Source: an uncultured Prevotellaceae bacterium | GTDB lineage: Bacteria; Bacteroidota; Bacteroidia; Bacteroidales; Muribaculaceae | Length of the DNA: 64,000 nt | Assembly (NCBI GenBank): GCA_900318865.1 | Contig: ONMF01000002.1 | Location: 62,001 to 126,000 of the forward strand | Reading direction: 5' to 3' | Shown: one piece after another, positions 50,345-58,713 of the stretch | Numbering within the stretch: position 1 is the first letter of the stretch | Layout of the letters: each line of letters opens with the position of its first letter | Notes under the pieces: generated by a model | What the model saw: the letters and a program-made list of their open reading frames with translations, nothing else | Databases searched by the model: none | Told to the model about the DNA's origin: nothing | Made by a program: the position numbers and the translations under genes

Positions 50345-50599
50345 TCAGCCTTTCTTCTGGTCGAGGATTTCGAGGGCCATGTCGAGGATGGTGGGGTCGT
50401 CGAGCGTGACGAAGCCGCCACCGGGCCCGGGTTCGATGTGCACACCCTGCATCTCGCCGGTGTCGTAGTTGCTGCCGCCGAAGTAGTTGCGCACACTCTG
50501 CACATTCATGTTCAGGCGCTTGGCAATCTCGTGAATGGAGCCTTCGGGCAGCTGGGCCTTGATGGCCCGCAGTTGATTGAATGTAATGGTTCTTGGCAT
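50345..50599 (-). CDS. Small helix-turn-helix DNA-binding protein
   Basis: 84 residues. The N-terminal half looks like a DNA-binding helix-turn-helix (FNQLRAIKAQLPEGSIHEIAKRLNMNVQSVRNYFGG); the second half (GVHIEPGPGGGFVTLDDPTILDMALEIL) is conserved in Bacteroidales homologues I recall, which lack a defined function. It lies 33 bp after the PAP2 gene on the same strand, at the end of the bat operon, and may be its last gene. Confidence 0.75.
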   Translation of the reverse strand: MPRTITFNQLRAIKAQLPEGSIHEIAKRLNMNVQSVRNYFGGSNYDTGEMQGVHIEPGPGGGFVTLDDPTILDMALEILDQKKG

Positions 50600-50632
50600 A
50601 TCGTAGTCGATGTTATGATTGATGTATTCACG

Positions 50633-51283
50633 TTATATGAAAATGGCTGCCACGCCCACTACCAGCAGCGTCAGCCCCACCGAGCCGGCCACCAGATGAC
50701 GGTCGAGACGCTGGGGAAGCAGCGGTGCGTAACGGCTGCTGAGCCAGCGCCAGGGCACGTAGACGAGCACGGCGGCAGCGGCACCCACGAGAAGGCCGCC
50801 CAAAATGTCGCCGGGATAGTGCACACCCAGATACACGCGGCTGTAGCACTGCAGCAGGGCCCAGCACATCATGATGGTGAGCACCACGCGGTCGCGCAGC
50901 ATCAGGCCCAGCAGCAAGCCCACGGCCACCGAATTGGCCGCATGGCTCGACACAAAGCCGTAAAGTCCGCCACGGTACTGGCGCACGATGTGCACGGTGT
51001 CGGCCAGCGACGGGTCGTGCGAGGGACGCAAGCGCTCCACGGCATGCTTGATGAGCGACGACGACACCTGGTCGGCCACGAGAACGGCCAGAGCCACCGC
51101 CGCCAGCGTGAGCAGGGCACAGCGCCAGCCCTTGCGGGCCAGCAGCAGCACGAACGTAAGCCCCATCAGTCCCCAGGCCAGACGGTTCGAGACCAGCCAC
51201 ATGAAGTTGTCGGCATAGGCGCCGTGGCACATATTGATGGCGCCAAAGGCTTGAGCGTCGATATCGTTGAGGAACTCAATCAT
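50633..51283 (-). CDS. PAP2-family membrane phosphatase
   Basis: 216 residues, about six TM segments. The three lipid-phosphatase motifs are KHAVERLRPSH (C1), GFVSSHAANS (C2, with SSHA for the usual PSGH) and SRVYLGVHYPGD (C3, catalytic His and Asp). Candidates are undecaprenyl-pyrophosphate, phosphatidylglycerol-phosphate or lipid A dephosphorylation. It lies 21 bp after batE on the same strand. Confidence 0.9.
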   Translation of the reverse strand: MIEFLNDIDAQAFGAINMCHGAYADNFMWLVSNRLAWGLMGLTFVLLLARKGWRCALLTLAAVALAVLVADQVSSSLIKHAVERLRPSHDPSLADTVHIVRQYRGGLYGFVSSHAANSVAVGLLLGLMLRDRVVLTIMMCWALLQCYSRVYLGVHYPGDILGGLLVGAAAAVLVYVPWRWLSSRYAPLLPQRLDRHLVAGSVGLTLLVVGVAAIFI

Positions 51284-51304
51284 GGGGAGGCTGAGGTGTC
51301 CAGG

Positions 51305-52084
51305 TTAAATCACTTCCACATCCTGCGCGCTGATCCATGCCCGCTGGCCGTCGGGGGTGCGCACATCGAGCCAGCGTGTGCCGGCATTGTTCACCGAGTC
51401 CACTATCTGCACCTTGTGGCCGGCACCCAGGGTCATGGCTTCCTCGGTCTTGTCCTTGGGAGTTCGGGGCGAGGTACTGAGCGTAGCGCGCTCGGCAGTG
51501 ACAATGGCGTCGCTGCGATTCACGGCCTTGCTGTGCATGTGATAGGCGCAGGCATTGGCCGCAAGCGTCACCACCAGCATGACGATGGCTCCGAAAAAGC
51601 CCACCTTGCGCAGCAGCACATGGTCGAGAAAAAGGTAGACGGCGGCCAGCAGCAGCATGGCGATGAAAGCCACAATGGCCACCGTGGCCCACGTGTTGCT
51701 CGACAGGCGGCTCACCAGCCCGCCCAGCCAGTCGGAGAAGAATGAGTCGCCGCTGGTGTCGTTGATTTGGGCCTTCTCACGCACAAACTCCAGATTAAAG
51801 CGTGCATCGCCGTTCGACGGGTCGAGCAGCAGCGCGCGCTCATAGTAAAGGATGGCGTGAGCGTTGTCCTTGAGGCGGTAGCAGGTGTTGCCCATGTTGT
51901 AGCACAGCATCGACGAGCTGCCGCCCTCCTTTTCGGCCTGCCGATAGAGCTTGAGCGCCTCGTTATAGAGTTCCTTGTCGTAGGCCATGGCGGCGCGCGC
52001 CGCCATGGCAGCCGCGTCGGCTGCCGTGGCCGGCAGAGCCGCCAGCATGAGCAATAGTATCAAATAGAGCGTTTTACTTTTCAT
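51305..52084 (-). CDS. batE: BatE: TPR and SH3-domain membrane protein
   Basis: 259 residues. Signal peptide (about 1-21), TPR motifs (about 25-100: YNEALKLYRQAEKEG, CYNMGNTCYRLKDNAHAILYYERALLLDPSNGDARFN), two TM helices (about 125-185) and a C-terminal SH3-like domain ending WLDVRTPDGQRAWISAQDVEVI. Last classical gene of the Bat (Bacteroides aerotolerance) set. ATG at 52084 overlaps the batD stop by 4 bp; the open frame further upstream lies inside batD and is not used. Confidence 0.92.
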   Translation of the reverse strand: MKSKTLYLILLLMLAALPATAADAAAMAARAAMAYDKELYNEALKLYRQAEKEGGSSSMLCYNMGNTCYRLKDNAHAILYYERALLLDPSNGDARFNLEFVREKAQINDTSGDSFFSDWLGGLVSRLSSNTWATVAIVAFIAMLLLAAVYLFLDHVLLRKVGFFGAIVMLVVTLAANACAYHMHSKAVNRSDAIVTAERATLSTSPRTPKDKTEEAMTLGAGHKVQIVDSVNNAGTRWLDVRTPDGQRAWISAQDVEVI

Positions 52085-53910
52085 GACGTGGGTTGTTTTG
52101 CTTTTTTCACTTTTTCCAGGCTGTCGATCACGGCCGCAGCCTCGTCGAGCACCTGATCCATGGGTTGCGAGGCCAGCTCGGGCGCGTACTGGGCAAACTC
52201 GGCATCGTCGAGCAGGTGCAGCGTGCGCTCGCGCAACGATTGGTCCACGCCGTAGGCCTCGAGCTCGGTGGCGATGTTGTCCTTGCTCAGCTCGCTCACG
52301 GGGATGGTGAGCTTGTCGCTCAGATAGCCCCAGGCGGCAGTGAGCAGCTCGGCATAGAAGGCTGTGCGGTCGCCCCGGGCAGCCAGCGCACGGGCATTCT
52401 TCAGGCGCTTGGTGGCCACCTTGCTGGCGCGCTTGGTGCGCATCAGGCTCACGTTGGCACGCTCCTTGATTTGCTTGCGGTAATAAGCCATCAGCCCAGC
52501 CATGGCCAGCAATGGCAGCAAGTACCACAACCAGTAGCTCCAGCCGTCCACCATGTAGTGCTGCGCGCGCTGCTGGTGCAGGTCGCCGGTCTTGATGTGG
52601 CGGATGTCCATGTTCTTGAGCCGGTAGTGGTTGCTCGGGGTGCCCTCGCCCTTGGCCACGGTGAGATGGCGGCCGGCAACGGGAATCGTCTCGTAACGGC
52701 CGGCGTCGGGGTCAAAATAGGTGAATTCGCCTGCCGGAATGTCGAAGTCGCCGGCATATTGCGGAATGAACGTATAGTCGATGGTCACCGTGCCACTCAT
52801 GTCGCCGCCGCCGGCATTGACCGAAACGTTGTTCTTGGGGTCGTAAACGTCGAACTGCGACGGGAAGGTCACCGACGGGGCCTTGATGTACTTGATGTTG
52901 CCCGAACCGCTGATCACATAGCTGAAAGTGGCGGCCTGATAGGTCTTGAGGCTGGCGGGCTTGAGCGTTGTGGTGACGTTGAACTTGCCCACGGCACCGG
53001 TGAACGAGGAGGGCCGCGGCTCGGGAAGAGGCAGTATGTTGATGGTGGCCTGGTTTGACTTCACTTGCAGCTTGCGCTCCACCGGTTGCTGCATGGTGCC
53101 GAAGGGGGTGCGGAACTGCTCGTACTGAACCACATTCACATCATAGTTGCCCGACGTGATGGTGAGCTTGCCCGACTGCTGAGGATAGAGCAGGCACTTT
53201 TTGAGCACAGCCACCATGTAGTTTTGACCGTTGACGTGCTCCACATTGTTCAGGCTGGGCTGCATGGGGATTTCCTCGATGAGGAAGCCGTCGAACGAAG
53301 GCTGCAACGTGGGGATGAACTGCGACACCTGATACTTGGTGTAGAGCTTGATGGTGCACACCACTGCCTGCTGCTCGTAGACGCGCGGTTTCGACATTTC
53401 GATGCGCACAAACAGGTCGTTGGCACTCACTGCCTTGTCGGCACTTTGCGTCGAGGGGTCGTCGTACTGCACCTGGCTGCGCCGCTGGCGCTCGCGGGCC
53501 TCGGCCTGGTCGGGAGGAAGCACCTCCACCGTAAAGGGCTTGGTGGTCATGCGCTGGCCACCCACCGTGATGCTGGCACTGCCCACCGTGCACTTGCCGG
53601 CGCGCGATGCCTTGTAAATCATGGTGTACTCTTGCGACGAACTCTTCGAGGTCTTGCCATTGACCCACGACGAACTGTAGGAGGTGGACAGCGCCGGGCC
53701 ATAGATTTTCACGGCCCCGCCCACTTCGGGCGCCACAAAGCCACTGCCCTCGGCATTCTCAAGCACAAAGGTCACATTAAACTTGTTACCCTCCACCACC
53801 TGGCGCGGTGCCTGCACGGTAAACGACACAGCGGCCTGCGCCGTTGCCGCCAGCATGGCCATTATCGTTATCGCCAAGGCTCTGATGTGCAGTTTTCTTA
53901 ATCTGTTCAT
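52081..53910 (-). CDS. batD: BatD: oxygen-tolerance membrane protein
   Basis: 609 residues from ATG 53910. Signal peptide (MAMLAATAQAA), then the BatD domain of tandem immunoglobulin-like beta-sandwich segments (VSFTVQAPRQVVEGNKFNVTFVLENAEGSGFVAPEV..., SNQATINILPLPEPRPSSFTGAVGKF), one TM helix (about 455-475) and a cytoplasmic C-terminal region with helices (AAWGYLSDKLTIPVSELSKDNIATEL). It probably forms a periplasmic scaffold with BatA/B and BatC. Coupled to batE by a 4-bp overlap. Confidence 0.93.
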   Translation of the reverse strand: MNRLRKLHIRALAITIMAMLAATAQAAVSFTVQAPRQVVEGNKFNVTFVLENAEGSGFVAPEVGGAVKIYGPALSTSYSSSWVNGKTSKSSSQEYTMIYKASRAGKCTVGSASITVGGQRMTTKPFTVEVLPPDQAEARERQRRSQVQYDDPSTQSADKAVSANDLFVRIEMSKPRVYEQQAVVCTIKLYTKYQVSQFIPTLQPSFDGFLIEEIPMQPSLNNVEHVNGQNYMVAVLKKCLLYPQQSGKLTITSGNYDVNVVQYEQFRTPFGTMQQPVERKLQVKSNQATINILPLPEPRPSSFTGAVGKFNVTTTLKPASLKTYQAATFSYVISGSGNIKYIKAPSVTFPSQFDVYDPKNNVSVNAGGGDMSGTVTIDYTFIPQYAGDFDIPAGEFTYFDPDAGRYETIPVAGRHLTVAKGEGTPSNHYRLKNMDIRHIKTGDLHQQRAQHYMVDGWSYWLWYLLPLLAMAGLMAYYRKQIKERANVSLMRTKRASKVATKRLKNARALAARGDRTAFYAELLTAAWGYLSDKLTIPVSELSKDNIATELEAYGVDQSLRERTLHLLDDAEFAQYAPELASQPMDQVLDEAAAVIDSLEKVKKAKQPTS

Positions 53911-53938
53911 TTCCCTTTTTTCAGTTGTCAAGTTTGTT

Positions 53939-54739
53939 CTACCATTTGCGGTTGGTGCGCGCTCGCTCGGCACGCTGCTGACGTGCCTGCTCGGCACTCA
54001 CCTTCTGCTGGGTGGCACGCTCCTGGTCCTGCATGGCCTTGAGCACTTGCTCCACGTTCTGCTGGCTCATGCCGCCCTGTTGCTGGTTCTGCTTATCTTG
54101 GTTCTGCTTATCTTGGTTCTGCTTGTCCTGGTTCTGCTTGTCCTGGTTCTGCTTGTCCTGGTTCTGCTTGTCCTGCTGGTCTTTGTTCTGGTCTTTCTTG
54201 TCCTGATCCTGGTTCTGCTTGTCCTGGTTTTGCTGTTGCTGCTTGAGTTTGAGCTGGGCCAGGCGCAGGTTGTCGCGGGCCTGGTCGTCATCAGGATTGC
54301 GGCGCAGGGCGTTCTTATAATGCTCCACGGCTTGGTCATATTGCTGGCGTCCGAAGGCAATGTTGCCCAGGTCATAGTAAGCCTTGGCCTGCAAGTCGCG
54401 GCTGGGTGTGGATTTCACCAGATTCTGCAAGATGCCTTCGGCCTGAGTCATGGGGTTGTTCTTGTCGTCGCTCTTCGACGTGGCGCTGCCTTGTCGCATC
54501 AATGCCGTGGCCAGGTTAAACTGGCCCAAGCCCGACTGCGGATTGGCCTCGATGGCTTTTCTATATTCCACCTCGGCCTCGGCATAGCGCTTGGCGTTAT
54601 ACAACTTGTTGCCGCTGCGGATGTGATTCCGCTCTTTCTTCACTGTGGGGACCTCCTGGCCCGTCGCAGGCTGCGACACCCAGAGCAGGGCGGCCACAAC
54701 GGCGACCAAGCACACAACGGTTTTATAGTGTTTCTTCAT
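53939..54739 (-). CDS. batC: BatC: TPR protein with Lys-Gln-Asn-Gln-Asp repeats
   Basis: 266 residues. Signal peptide or anchor (about 1-28), TPR repeats (about 35-155: GNKLYNAKRYAEAEVEYRKAIEANP, AYYDLGNIAFGRQQYDQAVEHYKNALRRNP), then a low-complexity tract rich in DKQNQ pentapeptides (about 160-225) and a Gln/Arg-rich C-terminus. The repeat DNA is nearly perfect (54085-54174), so the length may vary between strains. The start overlaps batB by 17 bp. Confidence 0.92.
   Translation of the reverse strand: MKKHYKTVVCLVAVVAALLWVSQPATGQEVPTVKKERNHIRSGNKLYNAKRYAEAEVEYRKAIEANPQSGLGQFNLATALMRQGSATSKSDDKNNPMTQAEGILQNLVKSTPSRDLQAKAYYDLGNIAFGRQQYDQAVEHYKNALRRNPDDDQARDNLRLAQLKLKQQQQNQDKQNQDQDKKDQNKDQQDKQNQDKQNQDKQNQDKQNQDKQNQDKQNQQQGGMSQQNVEQVLKAMQDQERATQQKVSAEQARQQRAERARTNRKW
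54085..54174 (-). repeat. 15-bp tandem repeat inside batC
   Basis: Six consecutive 15-bp units: two of GGTTCTGCTTATCTT and four of GGTTCTGCTTGTCCT (plus-strand reading), encoding DKQNQ pentapeptides. Degenerate units continue to about 54240. The unit length is a multiple of three, so copy-number change keeps the frame. Confidence 0.9.
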
Positions 54740-55775
54740 TTTTTTCGCGGGTAAAGAAATTAAACTTTTCGAGCCACGGATTCTTGCGCTCCATGAGCAG
54801 GATGAGTGCGAGCAGCACCGCCAGCGCTATCCATGCAAAGACGGGGAACTGCTCGTCGTGCTGGGTGTAGCTGATGGTGGCCAGGTCGCTCTTGGCCAGC
54901 TTGTCGAGTGTGTCGTGCAGCGTGTCGACGGCATCGGTGGCATTGCCGTTCACATACACGCCACGGCCGGCCTGGGCAATCTCCTGCGCCATTTGCTCGT
55001 TAAGATAGGTGGTGACGGGTTGGCCCTCATCGTCGGTGAGGTAGCCGCTGCCGTCGGGCATGGGAATGGGGGCGCCATGCTCCGAGCCCACGCCTATCAC
55101 ATCCACCTGGATGCCTTGCTTCTGCGCCTCGCGGGCCGCCCCCACAGCGTCATCCTCAAAGTTCTCACCATCGGTGATGACAATGACCGCCTTTTGTGAT
55201 TTCTTGCTCTGCGAGAAGGAGTTCACCGCCATGTTCACGGCAGCCCCGATGGCAGTGCCCTGCGTGGGGGCCATTCCGGTGTTGATGCCGTTCAAAAACA
55301 ACTTGGCCGCGGCAGCGTCGCCCGTGATGGGCATCTGCATATAGGAATTGCCGGCGAAAACGATGAGCCCCACCTTGTCGCCCTGCAAGCGGTCGATGAG
55401 CTTCTCAAGTATCATCTTGGCTCGCTGCAGGCGCGACACATCCTGCGGATTGTCGGTGCTCGAGGCGTTCATCGAGTTCGACACGTCCACGGCCACCATC
55501 ACCTCGATGCCGTGAACCCGCGAGGTGGTTTTCGAAGCGCCGGCGCGTGGCCGGGCCAGCACCACAATCACCAATGCCAGCAGCACCAGTTCCAGTCCCA
55601 GCCGCAGCCAGGGCTTATAGGCCGACACATCGGGCATGAGCGGGGCAAGCACCTCGTCACGGCCGAAACGCTGCAACTGCCGGCGGCGCGATGCACGGGC
55701 CAGCCAAAACAGGACCACTACCACCGGCAGGAGCAGCAACAGATACAAATATTGTGGGTGAGCAAACGTAAACAT
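54723..55775 (-). CDS. batB: BatB: von Willebrand factor A-domain membrane protein
   Basis: 350 residues. Two N-terminal TM segments (about 8-26 and 58-75), a VWA domain (about 90-290) with the MIDAS motif DVSNSM and TDGENFEDD, and a C-terminal TM segment (about 312-330). Paralogue of BatA. Together they are thought to bind Mg2+-dependently to partner proteins. The LARP motif (VLARPRAG) after TM2 is conserved in Bat proteins. Confidence 0.94.
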   Translation of the reverse strand: MFTFAHPQYLYLLLLLPVVVVLFWLARASRRRQLQRFGRDEVLAPLMPDVSAYKPWLRLGLELVLLALVIVVLARPRAGASKTTSRVHGIEVMVAVDVSNSMNASSTDNPQDVSRLQRAKMILEKLIDRLQGDKVGLIVFAGNSYMQMPITGDAAAAKLFLNGINTGMAPTQGTAIGAAVNMAVNSFSQSKKSQKAVIVITDGENFEDDAVGAAREAQKQGIQVDVIGVGSEHGAPIPMPDGSGYLTDDEGQPVTTYLNEQMAQEIAQAGRGVYVNGNATDAVDTLHDTLDKLAKSDLATISYTQHDEQFPVFAWIALAVLLALILLMERKNPWLEKFNFFTREKNEETL

Positions 55776-55814
55776 GCTTCAACTAATCATCAAGTAATCA
55801 TTCGTTTCATTCAG

Positions 55815-56816
55815 TTATGGCGTGTGGCGCAGCACGGTGTAGCGCGTCAGCAACGACAGCACCAGCAGCGCCAGCAAGGCCAGCGCCCACGGGCCATAAT
55901 TGTCCTCGGCGTGAGTGAAGCGCTGCACGTCCATGTGGGTTTTCTCCAGAGCATCGATTTCCTTGAACACGTCGCGCAGCACACTGGTGCTTGTGGCACG
56001 GAAATACTGCCCACCGGTGGCGGTGGCTATTTTCTGAAGGGTGGACTCGTCGATAACCACGGGCATGCGCTGGTACTGGATGTTGCCTGCATAGTCGATG
56101 GCTACAGGATACTCGGCGGTGCCGTTGGTACCCACACCGATGGTGTAGATCTTGATGCCGTACTTCTGCGCTATCTGTGCCGCGGTGAGCGGTGCCACCA
56201 CGCCGGTGTTGTTCGAGCCGTCGGTAAGCAGGATGATGCTTTTGCTGCGCGCCTTCCCGTCCTTGATGCGGTTGATGGCCGTGGCAATGCCGTCGCCGAT
56301 GGCGGTGCCGTCTTCCAGCACGCCCATCTTGATTTCCTGAATGGCGTTGACCAGCGTGGCGTTGTCCATGGTCATGGGCACCTGCGTGAAACTTTCACCG
56401 GCAAAAATCACCAGGCCGATGTTGTCGTGGTCGCGGCCGGCCACAAATTTGGTGGCCACCTCCTTGGCGGCGTCGAAGCGGTTGGGGCGGAAGTCGCGGG
56501 CCAGCATCGACGTCGACACATCCATCGCCACCACAATGTCGGTGCCTTCCACGTCGCTGGTTTCCCACGAATCGTGCTTCTGCGGGCGGCACAAGATAAT
56601 AATCAGGCAAGCCACCATGCACAGGTCCACCACAAACATCAGGTGCTTGAGCCACACACGCCAACCGGCCCCCAGGCCGTCGAAAGCACGTGTGGACGAC
56701 ACTCGCAACGACGGTTCGCCGGGCTGGTGAAGCTGGCTCCAAACGTACCATGCGATGAGCGGCAGCAGCAACAGCAGCAGCCACAACAGGCCGGGATGCA
56801 TCAGTTGCAGGCTCAT
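55815..56816 (-). CDS. batA: BatA: von Willebrand factor A-domain membrane protein
   Basis: 333 residues. N-terminal TM segments at about 8-25 and 58-78, ILCRPQKHDSWETSDVEG linker, VWA domain with MIDAS DVSTSM (followed by ARDFRPNR) and TDGSNNTG, and a C-terminal TM segment (about 308-325). The start overlaps the upstream gene by 4 bp, and batB follows after 39 bp. Confidence 0.94.
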   Translation of the reverse strand: MSLQLMHPGLLWLLLLLLPLIAWYVWSQLHQPGEPSLRVSSTRAFDGLGAGWRVWLKHLMFVVDLCMVACLIIILCRPQKHDSWETSDVEGTDIVVAMDVSTSMLARDFRPNRFDAAKEVATKFVAGRDHDNIGLVIFAGESFTQVPMTMDNATLVNAIQEIKMGVLEDGTAIGDGIATAINRIKDGKARSKSIILLTDGSNNTGVVAPLTAAQIAQKYGIKIYTIGVGTNGTAEYPVAIDYAGNIQYQRMPVVIDESTLQKIATATGGQYFRATSTSVLRDVFKEIDALEKTHMDVQRFTHAEDNYGPWALALLALLVLSLLTRYTVLRHTP

Positions 56817-57793
56817 GACTGCCCCTCCTTTCCCGCAGGAGCTTCGGCCGAGGCGGCCGCCTTTTCGTCGACGGGGCGCGTTGCCTCCACAAAGTTCACG
56901 GCACGCTGATAGGCCATCTCGTTGTCATCGGCCAGCGGGCGAGCCTGCGCGAATTTCACAAAGTCGGCCATCTCGAGTATCATGCCCAGCTGCTCGTTGA
57001 CGGCACGAGTCTCGTCGTTACGCTTGAGGGTGTCGATAATCTGGGTTGAGGTCATTTCCACGGCGTTCACCGAGAAACGGCGGTCGATGTACACACGCAA
57101 TATATCAGTCAGGCCGGTGAAATATTCCTTCTCCTGGCCATTCTGCCACAGTTGCCGGGCCTTGAGGGCCTGCAGATTGAGCATGGCCTCGTCGTAGGCC
57201 GGCAGACGCTTCTTTTCGGGCCGCAGCGGATTGATACCGCGCTTGTACCACCTGAAGTAGGCATAGGCGCCTGCAGCGGTGAGCAGCAGCAAGAGCAGCC
57301 ACGCCCACCAGTAGTCGGCAATAAAATCGGGCACCCAGTCGAAGAACTTGAAGGGAACCGTTTCCACAGGCTTTATCTCATGAATGTCCTTCAGCGAGTC
57401 CACGCTCACGGGTATCACCTTCAGCGTGAGCGAGTTGCTCATGAAAGTGTCGCGCCCCACCACATAGGCCAGCGGGCCGATGGCATACATCCCCGAGTCG
57501 AACGACTGGATAATCAAGTCGCGGTTTATCTGCACGCGGTTATTGCCCAGGTCCACCGTGTCGGGGACGGTGCGGCCGGCTATCTCCACCATGGCACTGA
57601 GCGTGTCGAGATGGTCGGCGGTCAGTGTGCCGGCCACGCCCTTGTCCTGCACAATCTCCACATGCAGAGCCGACGTCTTGCCCATGAGCAACAACGCCGA
57701 GTCAAGACGGGCTTTCACCATGGTGGGAGCGCCCTGCACAACAGTGCCGGCCAGCAAGGCCGCTATCAGTACTATTATCAATCGTGGTTTCAT
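56813..57793 (-). CDS. Bat-operon membrane protein (DUF4381-like)
   Basis: 326 residues. Signal peptide (to about residue 22), a periplasmic beta-rich region (about 25-150), one TM segment (about 160-180: DYWWAWLLLLLLTAAGAYAYF) and a cytoplasmic helical tail (AYDEAMLNLQALKARQLWQNGQEKEYFTGLTDILRVYIDRRF). This architecture and its place between DUF58 and batA are standard in Bacteroidota bat operons. It overlaps both neighbours by 4 bp, so translation is coupled. Molecular role unknown. Confidence 0.85.
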   Translation of the reverse strand: MKPRLIIVLIAALLAGTVVQGAPTMVKARLDSALLLMGKTSALHVEIVQDKGVAGTLTADHLDTLSAMVEIAGRTVPDTVDLGNNRVQINRDLIIQSFDSGMYAIGPLAYVVGRDTFMSNSLTLKVIPVSVDSLKDIHEIKPVETVPFKFFDWVPDFIADYWWAWLLLLLLTAAGAYAYFRWYKRGINPLRPEKKRLPAYDEAMLNLQALKARQLWQNGQEKEYFTGLTDILRVYIDRRFSVNAVEMTSTQIIDTLKRNDETRAVNEQLGMILEMADFVKFAQARPLADDNEMAYQRAVNFVEATRPVDEKAAASAEAPAGKEGQS

Positions 57794-58659
57794 CCTCTTT
57801 GTTTAAACAGCCCCATGAGGGCTTTCACATAATCCTCGTCGGTGGCCACACTGGCCAGATCCACACGGCAGCGCTGCATCGAGGCCACCATGCGCTGCTG
57901 GCGCTCGTACCACCACCGGTCGTAGGCCTGGCGCACGCGTCGGCTGCCGGTGTCCACCCATCGCTCGGCACCGCTCTCGGCATCGCGAACTCGCATCAGC
58001 CCCACATCGGGCAGCTGGGCCTCGCGCTTGTCGTAGACCTGGATAGCTATCACATCGTGCTTGTGATTGGCAATGGACAGGGCCTTGTCGTAGTCGTGCT
58101 CGTCGATGAAGTCACTCACTAAGAACGTGGTACACCGCTTTTTCAACGCGCTGGTCATATACTCCAGTGCATGGTTCACATCGGTGCCATGGCTCTCGGG
58201 CTCAAAATTGAGCAGTTCGCGAATCACCAGCAAGATGTGCTTGCGCCCTTTCTTGGGCGGAATGAATTTCTCAACCTTGTCGCTGAAGAAAATCACGCCC
58301 ACCTTGTCGTTGTTCTGGATGGCGCTGAAGGCCAGCGTGGCGGCAATCTCGGCCATGACCTCGCGCTTGCTCTGGCCCACGGCCCCGAAGTCCTTGCTGC
58401 CGCTCACGTCTACCATGAGCATCACAGTCAGCTCGCGCTCCTCCTCATAGACCTTGACAAAGGGGCGGTTGTAGCGCGCGGTGACGTTCCAGTCGATGTC
58501 GCGCACATCGTCGCCGTACTGGTACTCGCGCACTTCGCTGAAGGTCATGCCACGACCCTTGAAGGCCGAATGGTACTCGCCGGCAAAGATGTTTTGCGAC
58601 AATCCTTTGGTCTTGATTTCTATCTTTCGAACTTTCTTCAGCAGTTCGCTTTGTTCCAT
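57790..58659 (-). CDS. DUF58 protein of the MoxR-Bat system
   Basis: 289 residues from ATG 58659. Signature DUF58 core: GEYHSAFKGRGMTFSEVREYQYGDDVRDIDWNVTAR, followed by a VWA-like domain with DVSGSKDFG. These cytoplasmic proteins accompany MoxR ATPases and are likely metal-binding adaptors. A farther in-frame ATG upstream would add 16 residues without conservation. It lies 54 bp after moxR. Confidence 0.92.
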   Translation of the reverse strand: MEQSELLKKVRKIEIKTKGLSQNIFAGEYHSAFKGRGMTFSEVREYQYGDDVRDIDWNVTARYNRPFVKVYEEERELTVMLMVDVSGSKDFGAVGQSKREVMAEIAATLAFSAIQNNDKVGVIFFSDKVEKFIPPKKGRKHILLVIRELLNFEPESHGTDVNHALEYMTSALKKRCTTFLVSDFIDEHDYDKALSIANHKHDVIAIQVYDKREAQLPDVGLMRVRDAESGAERWVDTGSRRVRQAYDRWWYERQQRMVASMQRCRVDLASVATDEDYVKALMGLFKQRG

Positions 58660-58713
58660 CTCTTTTCCGATATTCAGTGGTTCAGACAACGCATTTCGAT
58701 GCATCACCCGCTA

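Noticed and set aside
52085-52528. N-terminal extension of batE to 52528
   Set aside because: The extra codons overlap batD in another frame, and a normal signal peptide starts at ATG 52084 with a 4-bp coupling overlap.
54085-54240. CRISPR-like array
   Set aside because: The 15-bp units are contiguous without spacers and are translated as part of batC.
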